DNA of 64,000 bases from NCBI GenBank assembly GCA_024362935.1, contig JANCRA010000007.1:13766503-13830502 (forward strand), read 5' to 3'. A program made the translations under genes and the position numbers. A model generated the notes under the pieces. It did not search any database. It was given only the letters and a program-made list of their open reading frames with translations, and had not been told where the DNA came from. The stretch comes from Setophaga petechia (taxonomy: Eukaryota > Chordata > Aves > Passeriformes > Parulidae). This document shows positions 38,216 through 51,900 of this stretch, piece by piece; position 1 is the stretch's first letter; every line of letters starts with the position of its first letter.

Positions 38216-41200
38216 ACCAACCACTGCTCAGTGTTCTTTAGGCATTAAATTAAGTCAGAACCACTACCTTGGCACACAGCACCTCAGTATGAGACGTGTC
38301 CCTCGCATGACCACCACACCCCCCTGTGTGGGGGTACCAAACATGAACTGCCAGCGTGGTGCACACAAGTTGACCAAGTACTCATAGATGGTAGTTGATT
38401 CTCAGACAGAATCTTTCTGGAACCAAACAATAGACTGGGTCTAGATCCGGGGTTGGCTTCTCATCAGTGCCGCTGCAATCCATAAACTTTGTACTTGATC
38501 AATATGAACACACTAAATTCACATATGCACTCTAACTATGAGTGGTTTTAAAACCTAAGTCTGAATATCAACTAAGACACTTAATTGGAAGCAATAATGT
38601 TGAAAAACTTAGGACAAAAAGGCTAAAGGTCTCCTTCCTTGGCCATACACAGTATTTGAGGTAGCTTTTTGAGGAGTTTAATGTTAAATTTTACATAACA
38701 AAACTTCTCTGTAAAGATAAATCCAGTAAGTTTCAAGAAAAAAAATTATCCAAATTTAAAGAGACAAAAGTAAGATATTTCAAAACTTAATTATCCTATT
38801 CTGTTCCACTTACCTGATACAGAAACAGATATTTATTTTGCCTATACAGTATTTAGTTTACTGGAGACAAAAATGTGATCAGTAGTTTTCCAAAATGAGC
38901 CATGTTTATTTGGGTTGGCAGCAGGGAGAGCTTTTTTTCTGAGTCACATCCATGCCCTGCCACCTGTGGCAAGAAGCTTGTTTTGCAACAGAACAGTGCT
39001 AAATTGTGGATGAGTGCTGGAAAATTTAATTAAAACTCACTTCAAAATGAACACATCGTGTAAGCATCTCAGGAAATCTATAGGTTCATCATTAAATTCA
39101 TTAGCAAGTTTATAAAATCCAAAAACAAAAAATCTGTTCAAATATGCATGAACACACACAGAGAAAGCAGCCACCTCCAGTAATTCAAATTCTCTTGGAC
39201 CTCGTGTATTGTGGCGAGGCCCCCGGAGTAAGGCAAACACGAACGACCATCTGTTATTTTTGTCTGCAAAGCAGCAACTTCCCCCTGATGAATCTTTGAT
39301 AGCAGCCAAGCAATGGCAGCAACTGCTGTGGCAGGGACTGACAGCCAGCAGCCCCAGCCTCCATTTCTCTTTTCACTCAACCTGCATGTTAAATGGCTGC
39401 TTCAAACCCAGGAGTAGCTCTTTACATATTAAAACCAAATATGCCTTTTCTGCGCTTTCATTTAAATTACAGCAAATGAAGGGAAGTGTCAGGGAGCAAA
39501 CGAAGGGAAAAAAGAAAGGGGAAAGAATTGGAGAATGAAGAACCCCTCAGGGAGCATTCATGGTGCCAAAGAGATACTCATTTTCAAGCACCATCTGTCA
39601 AGAGCTACTTGGAAGCTTTTTCTCTCTTTATCTTAATACCCTCCCCCAGGTTTTACCATCTCACTTGCTATATACCAAGTGGCAAAACCTCTACATCTCA
39701 CAGAAAAACTGACTTTCCACTATTTGAGGGGCAAAAATTGTTCTCCAGGACAGATTGAGCTATGATGAAACTCAACATGAAGCTCCACTTAGGTGCATCT
39801 TGGGTGCAGGAGACATGGATTGCAACAGACTTGTACTGCTAAAGTACCATTTCAAGACAGCAAAAGAGTCTGAGATTTGCCCTGAAAGCATAGAATAGTC
39901 TGGCAGTTCAACTACAGCCCCCATCCCACACAGCTTCTGGGCAGCTGCACTCAACCAACCTCTGTGGCAGAGCAGTTGCAAAATAGAGGAAATCAAGTTA
40001 ACTTGTTTGCACCATTGTAACATAGTGACAGCTTCCGCCATTTTATATAAATCCATCCATTATCTGAGTTCTCACTCACAGAAGTTTAGCAGCAGAGACG
40101 AGAGAATGATTCTTAACTCATAGGTAAACAAACACCTTCACAGCTTCACAAGTATACATTTGGGTAGAAAATCTACAGTGGAATGCAAGTACATAGATTA
40201 ATGACTAATTAGAATTGGTATACATACCTAAATAATCTCTGAAAACACAACGGAGATTGTAACAATCATGAGAGATTCCAAGTTGTTGGCACTCAGGAGC
40301 AATGCAGTTATCAGTAGTGATGGGAAGATCAAGACCAGAGTGTTTTTAAACCAGGAAACCCAGTACTGCCAGAAGGGCTAACTGTGATAACAGGGTGCAT
40401 TTTACCAAAAATTCTGGACCCCTTTCACTTGATTTCTTTAGTCTTTGATCAGCTCCAGGACCTTGTCAAGTGTTTTTACAGACAGAAACAAGGACAGACA
40501 GAATCATCTGTGGATAGCAAACAGATCAGCAACTAGTTTTCCATGGATATAGTATATATACCAGTTCTGGAGTTGAGTTCATTTTCTTCCTATATGCCAG
40601 GCAAGGTATTAACCACTAGAATACAGTTTTTCAGCTTTTCTTTGAGTAAGATTATAGAATTATTTAACACAATTGGGGTTGACAAAAAGGTACCTTCCAC
40701 AGGCTTCAAATAATTTGACTCAAGCACAGAGCAGAGCTTGAACCTCCAACCCAGAGCTGTGGCCTAAACAGAAATGGATATGGAGAAGGGGACAAGAGGG
40801 CCATTCTCAGTTACATTCTCATTCCAATTCTATTGAGAATATGCACCAGAAATAGCATATTTCACCGAAAATGTTCCTATATGCTAAGTGAGCCACCAGT
40901 GCATAAAAATATTTCCCTGTCAGGTTTGATTGGAAGATTCCACACTTCAAAACCATCAATCCAGATCAAGATCAAAGATTGGCAAGACTGATTTTGACAA
41001 TATTGTGGTTCAGTTTGTCAGCTTACATTTCAGCTTTTAAGATGCACATTTTTTTGTACTTTGATTACAAAATGTTAGAATCAGAAAGTTCATGTTTACC
41101 TAAAAAAATTCAGGCTCCCAGATTTTTTTAATTACAAAATAAAGCCAGAACAGTTGGTAGCAGTAAGCATCTAACCTGACATTTCAGAGGCAAGCGGGAA

Positions 41201-43690
41201 CTACAACTACCAACTATTTTGTCGTTTCTTTTTTAATCAATTCATTTTCTCAGGCATTACAGACTTCTGGCCCTTTAGAGTTACTAATATCTTTTTCATA
41301 AAGGACTTATTCCTCCTGCAGTTTTGTTGCATACAAGGACAACACCAAGATATGAGACAACTATTTGCTTTGCTCTACTATTCACCTTCTAGTTTTCTTT
41401 GCTTAGTCAATCAGAACCACCTGTGGGAATGAACCAGAATACCAGGTCAGCAAGATGCTGAACAAGATACTCAAATACACAGAGTTTTAAGCATCAGTAT
41501 TCTCTTGCTGTCTTGCAGAACTCTCTCTGTGAGATCATGAAGTCCATGGTGATGTGTACACTCTGTTCTGGGGCCCACACAATTCCCAAAGCACTGTTAG
41601 ATTCACAAACAACTTTCCTCCAGAGTCAGTCCTGAGAAGTGGAGACTTATTTCCAAAGCAAGTGCTTCTAAGCAATTCTGAAGGTAAAAAGGATTTCCTC
41701 TTATACCTCATGGGAAACAGAAGAAATCTCCAACTATTTTAACAGCAGTAAAATGGCCTAGTTAGTAGCTTGATCAATGTGGGAAGTAGTCAAAACAGGT
41801 AATACCAATTGGAAATCAGACAACATTTGGTATTTCTATTTTTCTATCATCCTACACACAACACATCAAGTAATTTACTTTGAATTTAATAACTGAAAAT
41901 AAATCCAATAATTACTAGGCATTTTCTATTCTAACACCCCACCCATCCTAAATCCTTATTTATAACTAATTTTCTTTTTTTTTTAATGCCTCAGCAGCTT
42001 TCTTATCCTTTTATTGATAACTTTTTCTTGCAGTTCCTATATTCTTCATTGGTGTTTGTTGTTGATGATGGTTCACACTCCATTCTGTTTCCCAGTTTTA
42101 ACATGCTAACTCTACCTCACTCTATGAAACATGACCCAACCTCCATCTCCATTTTCTTTACCTTAGTAGTGGATTATTTTCCTACAGGGATTGTGACTGA
42201 AGACAGAGGATTGTCAGTCTCCCAACTAATTATTGAAATAAAAACACCTTTTACTGCTATTTGACAGAGGAGGAAAAGGGAAAAAAAAAACACCAACAAA
42301 TCGTGGAATTATCATTCAAGTAGAAAGAGAGATGAGCAAACACATAGAGGCAATCTTGCTGTTCTGCCACCCAACCACTGCTTTCACTAAAGGGTGTTGC
42401 GTTTGCAAATCTTCAGAGTTGCTCCTGATCCACTCTAGTTTAAAAAGTACCGTTAATCTAACAGATTGCTTTCTCCAAAAGGTACAACCAAGGAATCCAA
42501 TTACATTTCATGTTTGAGAGAATGTCTGGAGAGGATATATGATATGCGAATTCATAGAAAAATTTACATCTTTATGCATGTTTCACCTCAAATATTTTTC
42601 AAATATGACATCATCTTGTGAAAAGTCCTAGCAAAATCTATTAATTACACTGACTTGGTTTAATTTAGTTAAAAATATAGTCACTATCACTAACAGCTCA
42701 AATGAGTGCAGATAAACATCTATTCAGACATATGCCTATGTATATTTGAGTATGTAATACACATTATACACAGAAACATTTCTCACACAGAACAGCAAGC
42801 TAGATTATAAAAACGCCATTCAGTCACATACCATCTCTAAAGCACTTGGAATGCTTTAACATTCCAGAGGATGTTGGTGATTTTTTCCTCACATTCTGTT
42901 TTTCCCAGGTAGATAACTAAGTTTCTCTTTCCTCCTACAAAAACATGGGTAAGGCACAGATTTCATCAATAGAACAAAGAGATATGGGACCCTCACTTCT
43001 GGAACTTCATAAAGATTGTACACAATCTGTCCCTGCTTTTGAACCCATACAAGAAAAAAAAGTCTGAAAGAGAATTTGCAAGAAATAACTGAAAGAACTG
43101 AGTTGCAGATCAGAATCAGACTGATATACTATCTCAAATTGCTCTAAAAGGGGTTTTTATTCCTCCCCAGTGTATTTTTTTTGCCTCAAAGCACAAAGAG
43201 TCCTAATTTCTAGAAGATTTTCATTTTTTTTTCATTGTGTCATAATAAAATACATCTTACACAAGTGCTATTTGCAGTAAGCATTCAAATTAGGTTGAAC
43301 TCCCTGGACATTTCACCACACTGCTAGGATCTGAAATTAGAGGCAAGATATGCTCTGCGTCCACAGCATCCACTTTCTTGGCTGTTGCACTTTTTTCCAA
43401 CTTGACTTGTTTCACCTTAATACATACACCATTTTTATGTAGCTTGAGTGTCCTACATCTGGTAGGAAAACCAAGTATTCAAGTTTCCCATAAGTGGAAA
43501 AACATTTTACCAGAAGTTCAGTTGGTTGCAAATTTCTCAGGTACTAAAAACAATAACCATGAATAAAGTGATCATAAATAATCCTAATACAATTACCTAA
43601 ACTGATAACTGGTCAAATCCTTGCAAGAACTACCACAATCACTTATAAAATCATCATACTGGTAGGATTGCTTTATGTCATTCATTCGAC
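38216..43690. other. noncoding DNA with an enhancer-like stretch
   Basis: About 5.5 kb with no supportable gene. The segment 39000-39480 has the texture of a conserved noncoding element (see findings). A weak match to the CR1 tail near 40650-40700 is not claimed. A frame of 92 codons at 41986-42264 follows a T-rich tract but has no recognisable domain. Confidence 0.6.
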
Positions 43691-43691
43691 A

Positions 43692-43929
43692 AGTGACAGA
43701 ACAAGAGGAAATGGTCTCTTGTTCTGGAGGAAAAGCTGCATCAGGGGAGGTTTAGATGGAATATTAGGGAACATTTCTTCATCAGATTCATTAAACAATG
43801 GAAGGGAAATGGGAGAATGACCATCCCTGGAGGAGAAAAGGCATAGTTGTGGCACTTAGGAACACGGGTTTGTGCTGAGTTAACAGTTGGGGTCAACACT
43901 AAAGACCTTCTCCAATCTAAATTACTCTG
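43692..43929 (+). mobile_element. CR1 LINE 3'-end fragment
   Basis: This is a diverged plus-strand CR1 tail. It has agtgacagaacaagaggaaa, gcatcaggggaggtttagat, ggaatattagggaacatttc, ccatccctggagg, ggcacttaggaacacgggtt, and ttaacagttggggtcaacac before cttctccaatctaaattactctg. The order matches the standard avian CR1 3' region. There are several internal deletions relative to what I remember of the family. The last 8-bp repeat unit is degenerate. The 126-codon open frame starting at 43847 lies mostly in and just after this element and is not a gene. Confidence 0.85.
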
Positions 43930-45725
43930 TTTACCAAGACCCTATTTACCAAGACAAATAGTTCATAGGGATTATGGACACATTTTTATACATATATCAG
44001 GTTTCACATGCATTTTCGGGTTAAAAAGATCACAAGTATATATTGCTTTTTCTCACAATATATCACAAGGACCAGGAAGCATCGCACCTTGTGAGATTTT
44101 GCAAATACAAACGTTTGTATTGCAAACTCCACAAGGGACAGAATGTGTCAAAAACAGGAGCACAGTGTGCTGTGCTTTACCTCCACTATTCCATCAGTTT
44201 TTCAGAGGTAAACAATATGAGGCATAAAGAGAAAGCTGTGGACAGCTGGCATTAGAACAACACAGTCTCATCATTGAGGCTTCCATGATATTGCCACGTG
44301 CAATACCATCATGTTTTCCTGAACGGACGCTTGAGCCCACTAGCAAGTTTCTATTCTTCCAAAGAACAACATTCAACACTTACACAGGACTGTAAGTCCA
44401 TGTACAGTAGCTCCATTTTGACCAAGAGCATAACTCTCATCTCCAAAGTTCCCTCATAGAGTTACTGCCAGTGCCAGTAGAAAAATCCCCAAGACTTGTC
44501 TATTTGGTTGAAGCACTTAAATGTTTTAGCCATCTCTTATTAAAATGCAGAATGATACAACTGACACATAAGCAATGGTTTTACAAAGGAACCAAAATTG
44601 AACCCAGAGTAAAACATGTTAGCTTTGCTATGGTATTTCTGCTTGCTGTCCACAAGTTCAGGTGACACGAACAGCCATGGAATCTACTTCTGAGTTATCA
44701 AACAGCAACCATGACAAACTGAAGTAGAAGAAATGGGATGCTTATTCTTATCTATCTATGGCTACCTTTAATTGCATATACACATATGTGAAAGGTACAA
44801 GGCCTTGTTTCAGTGATAATGGAGGCAATAGGCAACTGTGGCACTTATTATTACTGGCTGCACTAACTTCCCTTGTTCAGCACAATCACCCCCCAAGAGC
44901 ATAGAGCATTTCCTCAAAACCCACAGGCCTTGATTAAAAAAAACTTAGTATTTTACCACTGTGAGTTCTTTACTCACATTAATGTCACAGATAAACTGAA
45001 GCATTATTAAGTGCTTATAGGACTAGGTTTCACATCAGTGTGTCCAGTTTTAGGTATGTTTATATTTATTACCTAAATGTGAGTGTATGTAGTTTGTCAT
45101 TCAAACATACAAATTTAATGCTAATATTCAGTATGTATACATAAAACACTTTCTACCCACTGCTCAGAAGTAGTCACCTCACAGCTGACTGCAGTAGTTA
45201 TTTTAAGGCGGACAGAGAATATCATGACTTAAGCTATTTGGGTCAGAGAACAGAAGAAATGACAATACACAGTTGCTGGAGAAATACTACAGGCTGAGTA
45301 AAAGAGGCTGAGCAATCATGGACAGTTTTTCTATGAATTCACATATATTTTGTCTTGTTTTTCTGTTCAGAGGTCTGCTAATACAAGAATTTGTTGAATA
45401 GTTTAGGCTTGCACCAATAACTTGATCATTTGGGCTCTCAAGTTTATTGCTTGAAAAGGACAACGCTTTCCCTGCCTATGTCATTAGGTTTCAGTTGATC
45501 ACTGAAAGATGTGTACAAATAGGTCTGATCAAGGTTAAGCATAAAATCAGTTCCAATTTCACATATTTTATACGAGTAAAACAAGAACAAACACATACGG
45601 ACAAACACAGAACTAGATAAGCAACAAATAATCTGCACAAGTAGAAATGTTCCCATGACACCCCCAGGTGATGGCACTACCTCACAGCCTGAAACTTTGA
45701 CTTTTCACAAAGCAGATTCACTCAC
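43930..45725. other. noncoding DNA, no gene recognised
   Basis: Directly after the CR1 fragment is a short duplication (tttaccaagac at 43930-43940 and again at 43945-43955). The rest shows no gene or transposon that I can support. Confidence 0.65.
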
Positions 45726-45929
45726 CCCTCATCCCCTGGGCTTGTAATTTGACTCAGCCACAGCAGCAGCTTGCCCTCCGAAGCCCCCGTGTCAGGGCCA
45801 AAGCTGGCATGTGGCTGAGCTCTCGGATCCAAAGGGAGCAGAGTGTGCTCTGGGGAGCTGCGCAGGCGGTGACTGAGGGGCAGAGCACACACAACACCTG
45901 GCTCCTGCTTCTTCAACTGAGGCCAGGTA
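45726..45929 (-). CDS. candidate minus-strand coding exon (unidentified gene)
   Basis: On the minus strand a 204-nt segment is bounded by a CTGTTTTTAG acceptor-like end and a GATGAGGG/gtgagt donor. 204 nt is exactly 68 codons, so an exon here would be phase-neutral. Only one frame is open across it; both others hit stops. The segment is richer in GC and CpG than its flanks. The open frame runs on upstream to 46102 (126 codons in all) and ends at the TGA inside the donor. The peptide contains SHRLRSSPEHTLLPLDPRAQ; no domain was recognised. The polypyrimidine tract is weak, and no partner exon was found. It may equally be a chance frame in a GC-rich patch. Confidence 0.22.
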
Positions 45930-48900
45930 CTAAAAACAGGTACATCAACATCCTGACAATGGCAATCAGAACAACTACAGAAGAGAGAGAAACAAAAATC
46001 CAAGATGACCAAAGGCCTTGTACTTGAATGATACTGAAGGCACTGAGAGAAATGCCTTGAAAAATTGACATATTCACTCAGAAGACACATTGCTAGATTC
46101 ATTTATTTCCCAAAGGGAAGGTCAGAGAGAAATTACAGGAAAGACTAATGACAGTGTGAAGGAGGGAGGAAGCTTCAGGATGTCAAATAGAAGGTAATGG
46201 AGCAGGAAGGCCAACTGACAGTGGCATCAAAGACTGGGAAACAAAAGGCTGTAGTCAAGTCCAGAAAAATGGAGGAATAGAAAACCTGAATGCCTGTCAG
46301 TAGCTGAAATTCTTCTGCTCCCTTTTGATGCCTAGCAAAATGCGTATATAGGAAGCATGCATAAAATTTGATGAAGAAGGTGGCATTGCTAACACAGGGG
46401 AGAAAAAGGGAAAAAAAATCAAGAAATCAAAGTCTAATTGTTAGAACTGGAAGATGACACTGTTCTGCTCAAGACAGCATTTCTACATCCCTCCCACATC
46501 AAAACCAAATACTTCAACTGTATTTAATACACATGGCAATAGGATGTCATGTTCAGGTTTCATGCAATAGTGAACCATGACCTTCATAGTAGGTTCTTCT
46601 CATTCAGCACTGTGCCAGAGCTGCCAAGTCTTATTAACTTCATGAAGCTAACAAGATAATAAAAATTGTCTCTGACAAGACAAGTACTTTCAGGGTGAGA
46701 GGAGTCTAGTACCCCATCTAAGACTCGTGTTTGCAAACAAAACTGGACAATTCAAAGGTTAATCACCAGACAAGATATTTCTATATGGTCCCTAATGGGT
46801 GGAGTTCCAATTTTGAGCACTTTACATGGAACAACTTATCCAAATGACCTGTCCCGAATCTTATTTGGGATTAAAACCACAGTTTCTCCTACTCATGTGG
46901 AAAAAGAAAGGAACCTCATCTATCTCTATTTACAGCCAAGAATTTTTTTGTCAAGTTTTAGTACATATAAGTACACCCGGTACACATACATATACACAGA
47001 GAGCATAGTTAATTAAGCAGTTTAGCATAGTTATTTTTCCAGCAAGGGTACTGATTTTAACAGCACACCACAAAAAATTGAATGGCAACAAGATAGGAGC
47101 ACCTCATAACACATTATTTCCATAGACAGCACTTCAGCTGGGAAAAAAAAGAATGGCAGATATTTTAAGTGAACAAATGTACTATGTGTACAAATGATGT
47201 GGTCCTTATCAACTACAAAGTACTGACCTATCAACCCAAATCATCATAGGAGGGGCTTTGACCAATTGTTTCATTAAAGCACGTGAATAAAATGAGTTAT
47301 TAGAGATTTCCTTAGAAGAAAACTTCCATGCAGCTTCTTACTGCAAGGATACTAGCAAACATGAACTGATATTTCTGACAAAAGCTAAAAACTACAAATA
47401 TCTTTAACTTCAAGAATGTCGATCACCCATAGCTTAGAATCAAAACAATCCAGCATTAATTTGCTGACTTGCCTAAACATTAGACAGAGTCTTTGGGTAA
47501 GGCTAGAAAATATTGTGTAATCTCTGGTTTGCCGACTGGTGATCTTCAAGCTCTTTTACAAGTGCACCTGGCTGCACTTCTGCCATATTGACATAAAGGA
47601 GTCTGAAGGAATAATTTATCATTAAAATCTTATGGCTTCTCTGTGAAAGGATGCTGCTTTCCTTAGCAGCATTCTCACCAGCATATTCCAAACCCATGAA
47701 CTAAGTGAAACACTATCTTGAACAGGTACCTCATTGCACAGTTCTAATTATTTCATCCAAACACATTCACAGAACAGAAGATCCCTTTCAGCAATGCACA
47801 TATAAAACTGAAAGCAAATACCCACAGCTCTGTCCTAGAGGCTGGCACACGACCTTAAATAAAAAAGACAGGCTAAAGAATTCTGCACTGTTTTCCCATT
47901 TACTCAAAGGAAGATTTGAAGCTCCTATCAAGTCCTCTGGCATTTTTTTTGCCTTATAGAGAACTTGCTAGATGCAAGCAGTACTTGATACACCAGAGTT
48001 CAGGTGAATCCAATTCTACTCCTATTTCTCCTTGTGAAGCCAGTGGCAAAATTCCTACTGTCTTCAGCAAGCAGAAGTGGCATCACCTCTTCTGAACTGA
48101 CATGCAATGGAGCTGATCAAGGTCTTGCATTTTCCTGAAAGAAGTTTCAATAAATCTCTACATAATCTAGTGCATTCCGCACTTGACTTCAGATTTCGAG
48201 TTCCAGGTTCCCAATGCAGTTTGGATATCACAACCTGAAGTGTCTGGACATTGGTATAAACACTCCTGCATAAGTGGGAAAAATTAAAATGTCATTGTCA
48301 AGTGGGTTCATTCTTTATTTACAAGTGCCTTCTTGTTAGGGGAACAGGCGCAACAGCAGCCAGAACACTATCATTGGGCATCATTGAAGACTGTGGCAGC
48401 AAGAAATTAATGCAGATAAACAGAGATGAGCAAAAATGGAGAAAACAAGGTAGCCCTGCAACCACCACATGAGCTCCTACAGCTCTGCGTATTAATTGTC
48501 ATTCAATTCCCCATAGTATTCTAAAACCTAGATGATCAGATAATAAGAGGTTGAGTGGTATGCATAACATCAGGCTGATTAAATTTGTTTACTGATAATT
48601 CTTTCAGGTTCCTATGAATATCATGTAATTTTCAAGGTTTATTTCAAACAAATTTTATGTAATGTATTATTGACAACATCTTCATGGACCATTTCTACAA
48701 TGTCATTCAGGATAATTATTTCACAACAGATTTTCAGAGTCTCTGATTCCTGTTGGGATTCACTTTTGCATAAATTACAGAGCAGCATATTTAATCAGTG
48801 TCTCTATTAGAGCCCTATGGCTTACTTTTAGGAATAAGAAATGAGAGAATAGAAAGGTTTCAGGAGAGGAAAGGCAAAGGAAAGGAATATTTGTAAGCAT

Positions 48901-51900
48901 GAATATTTTCTGAAGTAGCAAAGTTAAAGGTTGTCCTGCAGCATCTCTGCCTTTTTAAAAATAAACACTGGCATTAAACTTTTGACTCCATTAAATATTA
49001 ACCAAATCATGTAATGGGGAGTTTAAAAAAATTACCATTTACATCACAATCTCCTTAGGGTTGTTCCAAATAATGAATTAGCCCCTCCATAATAACACCA
49101 AAACAATAATGAATCCAAGAAGTATGACTATGAGAATTCTCTATATTTCTTAACATATACCCAGACAGATAAATACTGGAGAATCATTTGACACCTAAAC
49201 ATGCTGAATCCTTATGATTACAACACATTTATATTTATTTTCTTATGGAACATGCTGTAAAGGTTGAGCATCAGAGCAGCATACCATATTACTGACTTTT
49301 TTTAAAAAGTGAATCAAAAAGACAGACAAATATGGCCCTGTAATTTGCCACTATATCAAAAATGAAAACCTATTAATTTTTCTAGTAGATTGAAAGTTGT
49401 CCACTTCTGTCTTCTCACAACAGAGGGCTTAAAAAAGTTAAAAACCTAAACCTCTCTGACTGGTGTTCATCTGGTTTTCCCTGAATAATGACAAACCAAA
49501 GTATTTACCATGATCTACATGTGAGCATATATTTATTTTGTCTGAACAAGATCGTGTTTCAGGCCACCAGACTATAGAGACCACAGCCAGGGGAAAGAGC
49601 AGTGCCACCATTGCCTGGTGTGAACCAGTAGTGTCATTCTCATGTTTTATGTCTCTGTCACAGAGGCATAGTGTGTTCCTGCTGCAGGGGAAGAGACCCA
49701 AGTGCAACATGAACCCAAAAATAAACAAACAGCTTGAAGAGCAGATGGGGTAGTGATTCTCTCCACAGAGGATTTAGCTAAGAAATCACGGCTAGCACTG
49801 GGACATGCAGCAGGCAGCACAGGAAAGGACACATCTCACTTCTCAAGCTCAAATTGCACCCAAGATTCACAGAAATGCAATTCACAGTGAACTCCAGTTT
49901 TGGTGGGTAGAGCTTGCAGTTTTTAAAGAGTCAGTGAAAGCTGGACACCAGAAAGCTGGACACCAGAGTACCTCTGGGGCCTTTGCTCAGCACAGAGTTC
50001 ATTTGCAAGGACTCAGAGTGGTACAGTTCTCCTGTGTTGCATGTGAGACCGGCTCCTTGAAGGTCCCATGGAGCAATCAATGAACAAGACAGTTTCACAC
50101 CTTACCAAATGCATTTCTATTTGTGAAGGATGTGACAAGAGCCTGAGCTGTGTGAAGCTCTGCACCCTTCATGCCTTCCCCAACCACTATCACTCATGCA
50201 TATTCATAATACCTGATCAAGTGCAATGATGTCAATTTATACACATAGGTAGTTACTCAAATATAGAAGTTACTTGCTGATAATGCTTCAATCTCACTAA
50301 AAAACACCAGTTTAAACTGCTCCTAAGATTTCTCTGTGTTGTGGTCTCTCCAGAATCCCCCACACATTTTTCTTACTCAAGACATGATTTCTCCAGAGCC
50401 ATCTGGATCACAGAGCTAAGACTTGCTGGAGCATGCAACACACAGCACGGGTGTGCCAGCATCCCACTGACCAATTAGAGCTCCTCGTTGGTGGCAATCA
50501 GGGTCATCAGGGTTTGGCCTTCACAAGGAGCCTGGAAGGGCCTACACCCATGCCTTGCTTTCCATGGAAAAAGGCTTTCACTATTTTGGCATTGGGCTTC
50601 TTCAGCATCTTATTTAAAACATGAGAAGTAAATTAGTTGTCTTTTACCCTTACATATGCCTGTACCAAAATAAATAAATCTATAAACTGTTACAATTGCA
50701 AGACATTTGAGCCTGAGGCTACTAGCAGCCTGAGGCTCAAATGTAGTGAATTCTGCACTTACCTAGGTGCCAGACCTCTATTGTAGCACTTTCTGACATA
50801 AGCTGATATAAGCTGGCAGTAGCTAAATACACAAGTCCCTACAGAAGACAAAGTGGCCTACCATTCTACAGTGGTCATATTTGTACTTTCACTTTACATG
50901 CAGGGCAGGAATCAAACTAAAAAGCCAGCATCTAACTCAAGTTAGCAATGGTTTTGAAAGGCTGTATATGGCCTTGTGGCAGAAGTCATCATACACTCAT
51001 GGGTGCAAACAAGTTGGGTTTTGTTAAAGCAAAACTTTTGAAGTAATCCCACTGCAATATATTCATTTCATCCCTGCATGCAAACTTAAAGAAGCAAATC
51101 CAAGTAATTTGTTCACATTAAATATGCAATTCAATTATCATTCATCAAGAACAAAAGCTTTAGGAGTTTATAGTTTCTTTTTCCCAAAGCAGCTTTAGGT
51201 TGGGGCTTGTTTTGTTAGGTCTTTTTGGGTTTTGGTTTGGAAGTTTTTGTTGTTATTGGATTTTTTTCTTCCCAGAAGTCACCTAGACAATTATAAAAAG
51301 TGCAAAGGTGGCTAGATCTCCATGATACAAGAAATTAGAACCTGGGAAATATCACCAATAGCAGCAGCTCATGACCCAGCCTGTAAAATAAGCCCTTTAA
51401 ACTCTGTGGTGACTGTAAACAGAAGCAGCTCTAGCTTGAAAAACAAGGGCTAAAAGCAAAGCAGGCCTTCCCCCCTCTTCAGTACAAGTCTGGTACCAGT
51501 GTATATTGCTGTATGAACTCTGTTTGGAAAAGATGAAGACCACTGGTCTTGAATATCTTGAAAACATTACAGAAATCCCATTTAAAAGCCTTTAAAAAGA
51601 CATCTTTATTAAGATAGTTCTACAGATACTGCCTGGAAAGCTCCAATAAAATACATTTTCCCATGTGCATACACTTAAATTTCCCTGATAGATGTTAAAT
51701 GCCAGAAGACATTTGTTATCATAGTACAGAGTACTGTATCATCTTCACCTGTGTCCTACAGCAGATGGCAGAGGAGCCAAACTGCAGGAACACGGAACCA
51801 CACAGAGTCTGACAGCGCTCTGAAGATTTCTTTCCTGCCTCACAGCAAACCTGTGAGCAGCAGCTGAGCGAGGCAGAGCCCAGGGACAGCAGAGGAGCCC

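Noticed and set aside
40650..40740. Possible heavily decayed CR1 tail
   Set aside because: A few blocks resemble CR1 (tatagaattattt, accttccacaggc), but the order and spacing are not convincing by eye.
43847..44227. 126-codon plus-strand open frame
   Set aside because: It begins inside a CR1 3'-end fragment and runs into unique sequence; no domain and no splice context.
50703..50744. MicroRNA gene
   Set aside because: The 6-nt loop and 18-bp stem are too small for a typical precursor, and the flanks do not extend the stem.
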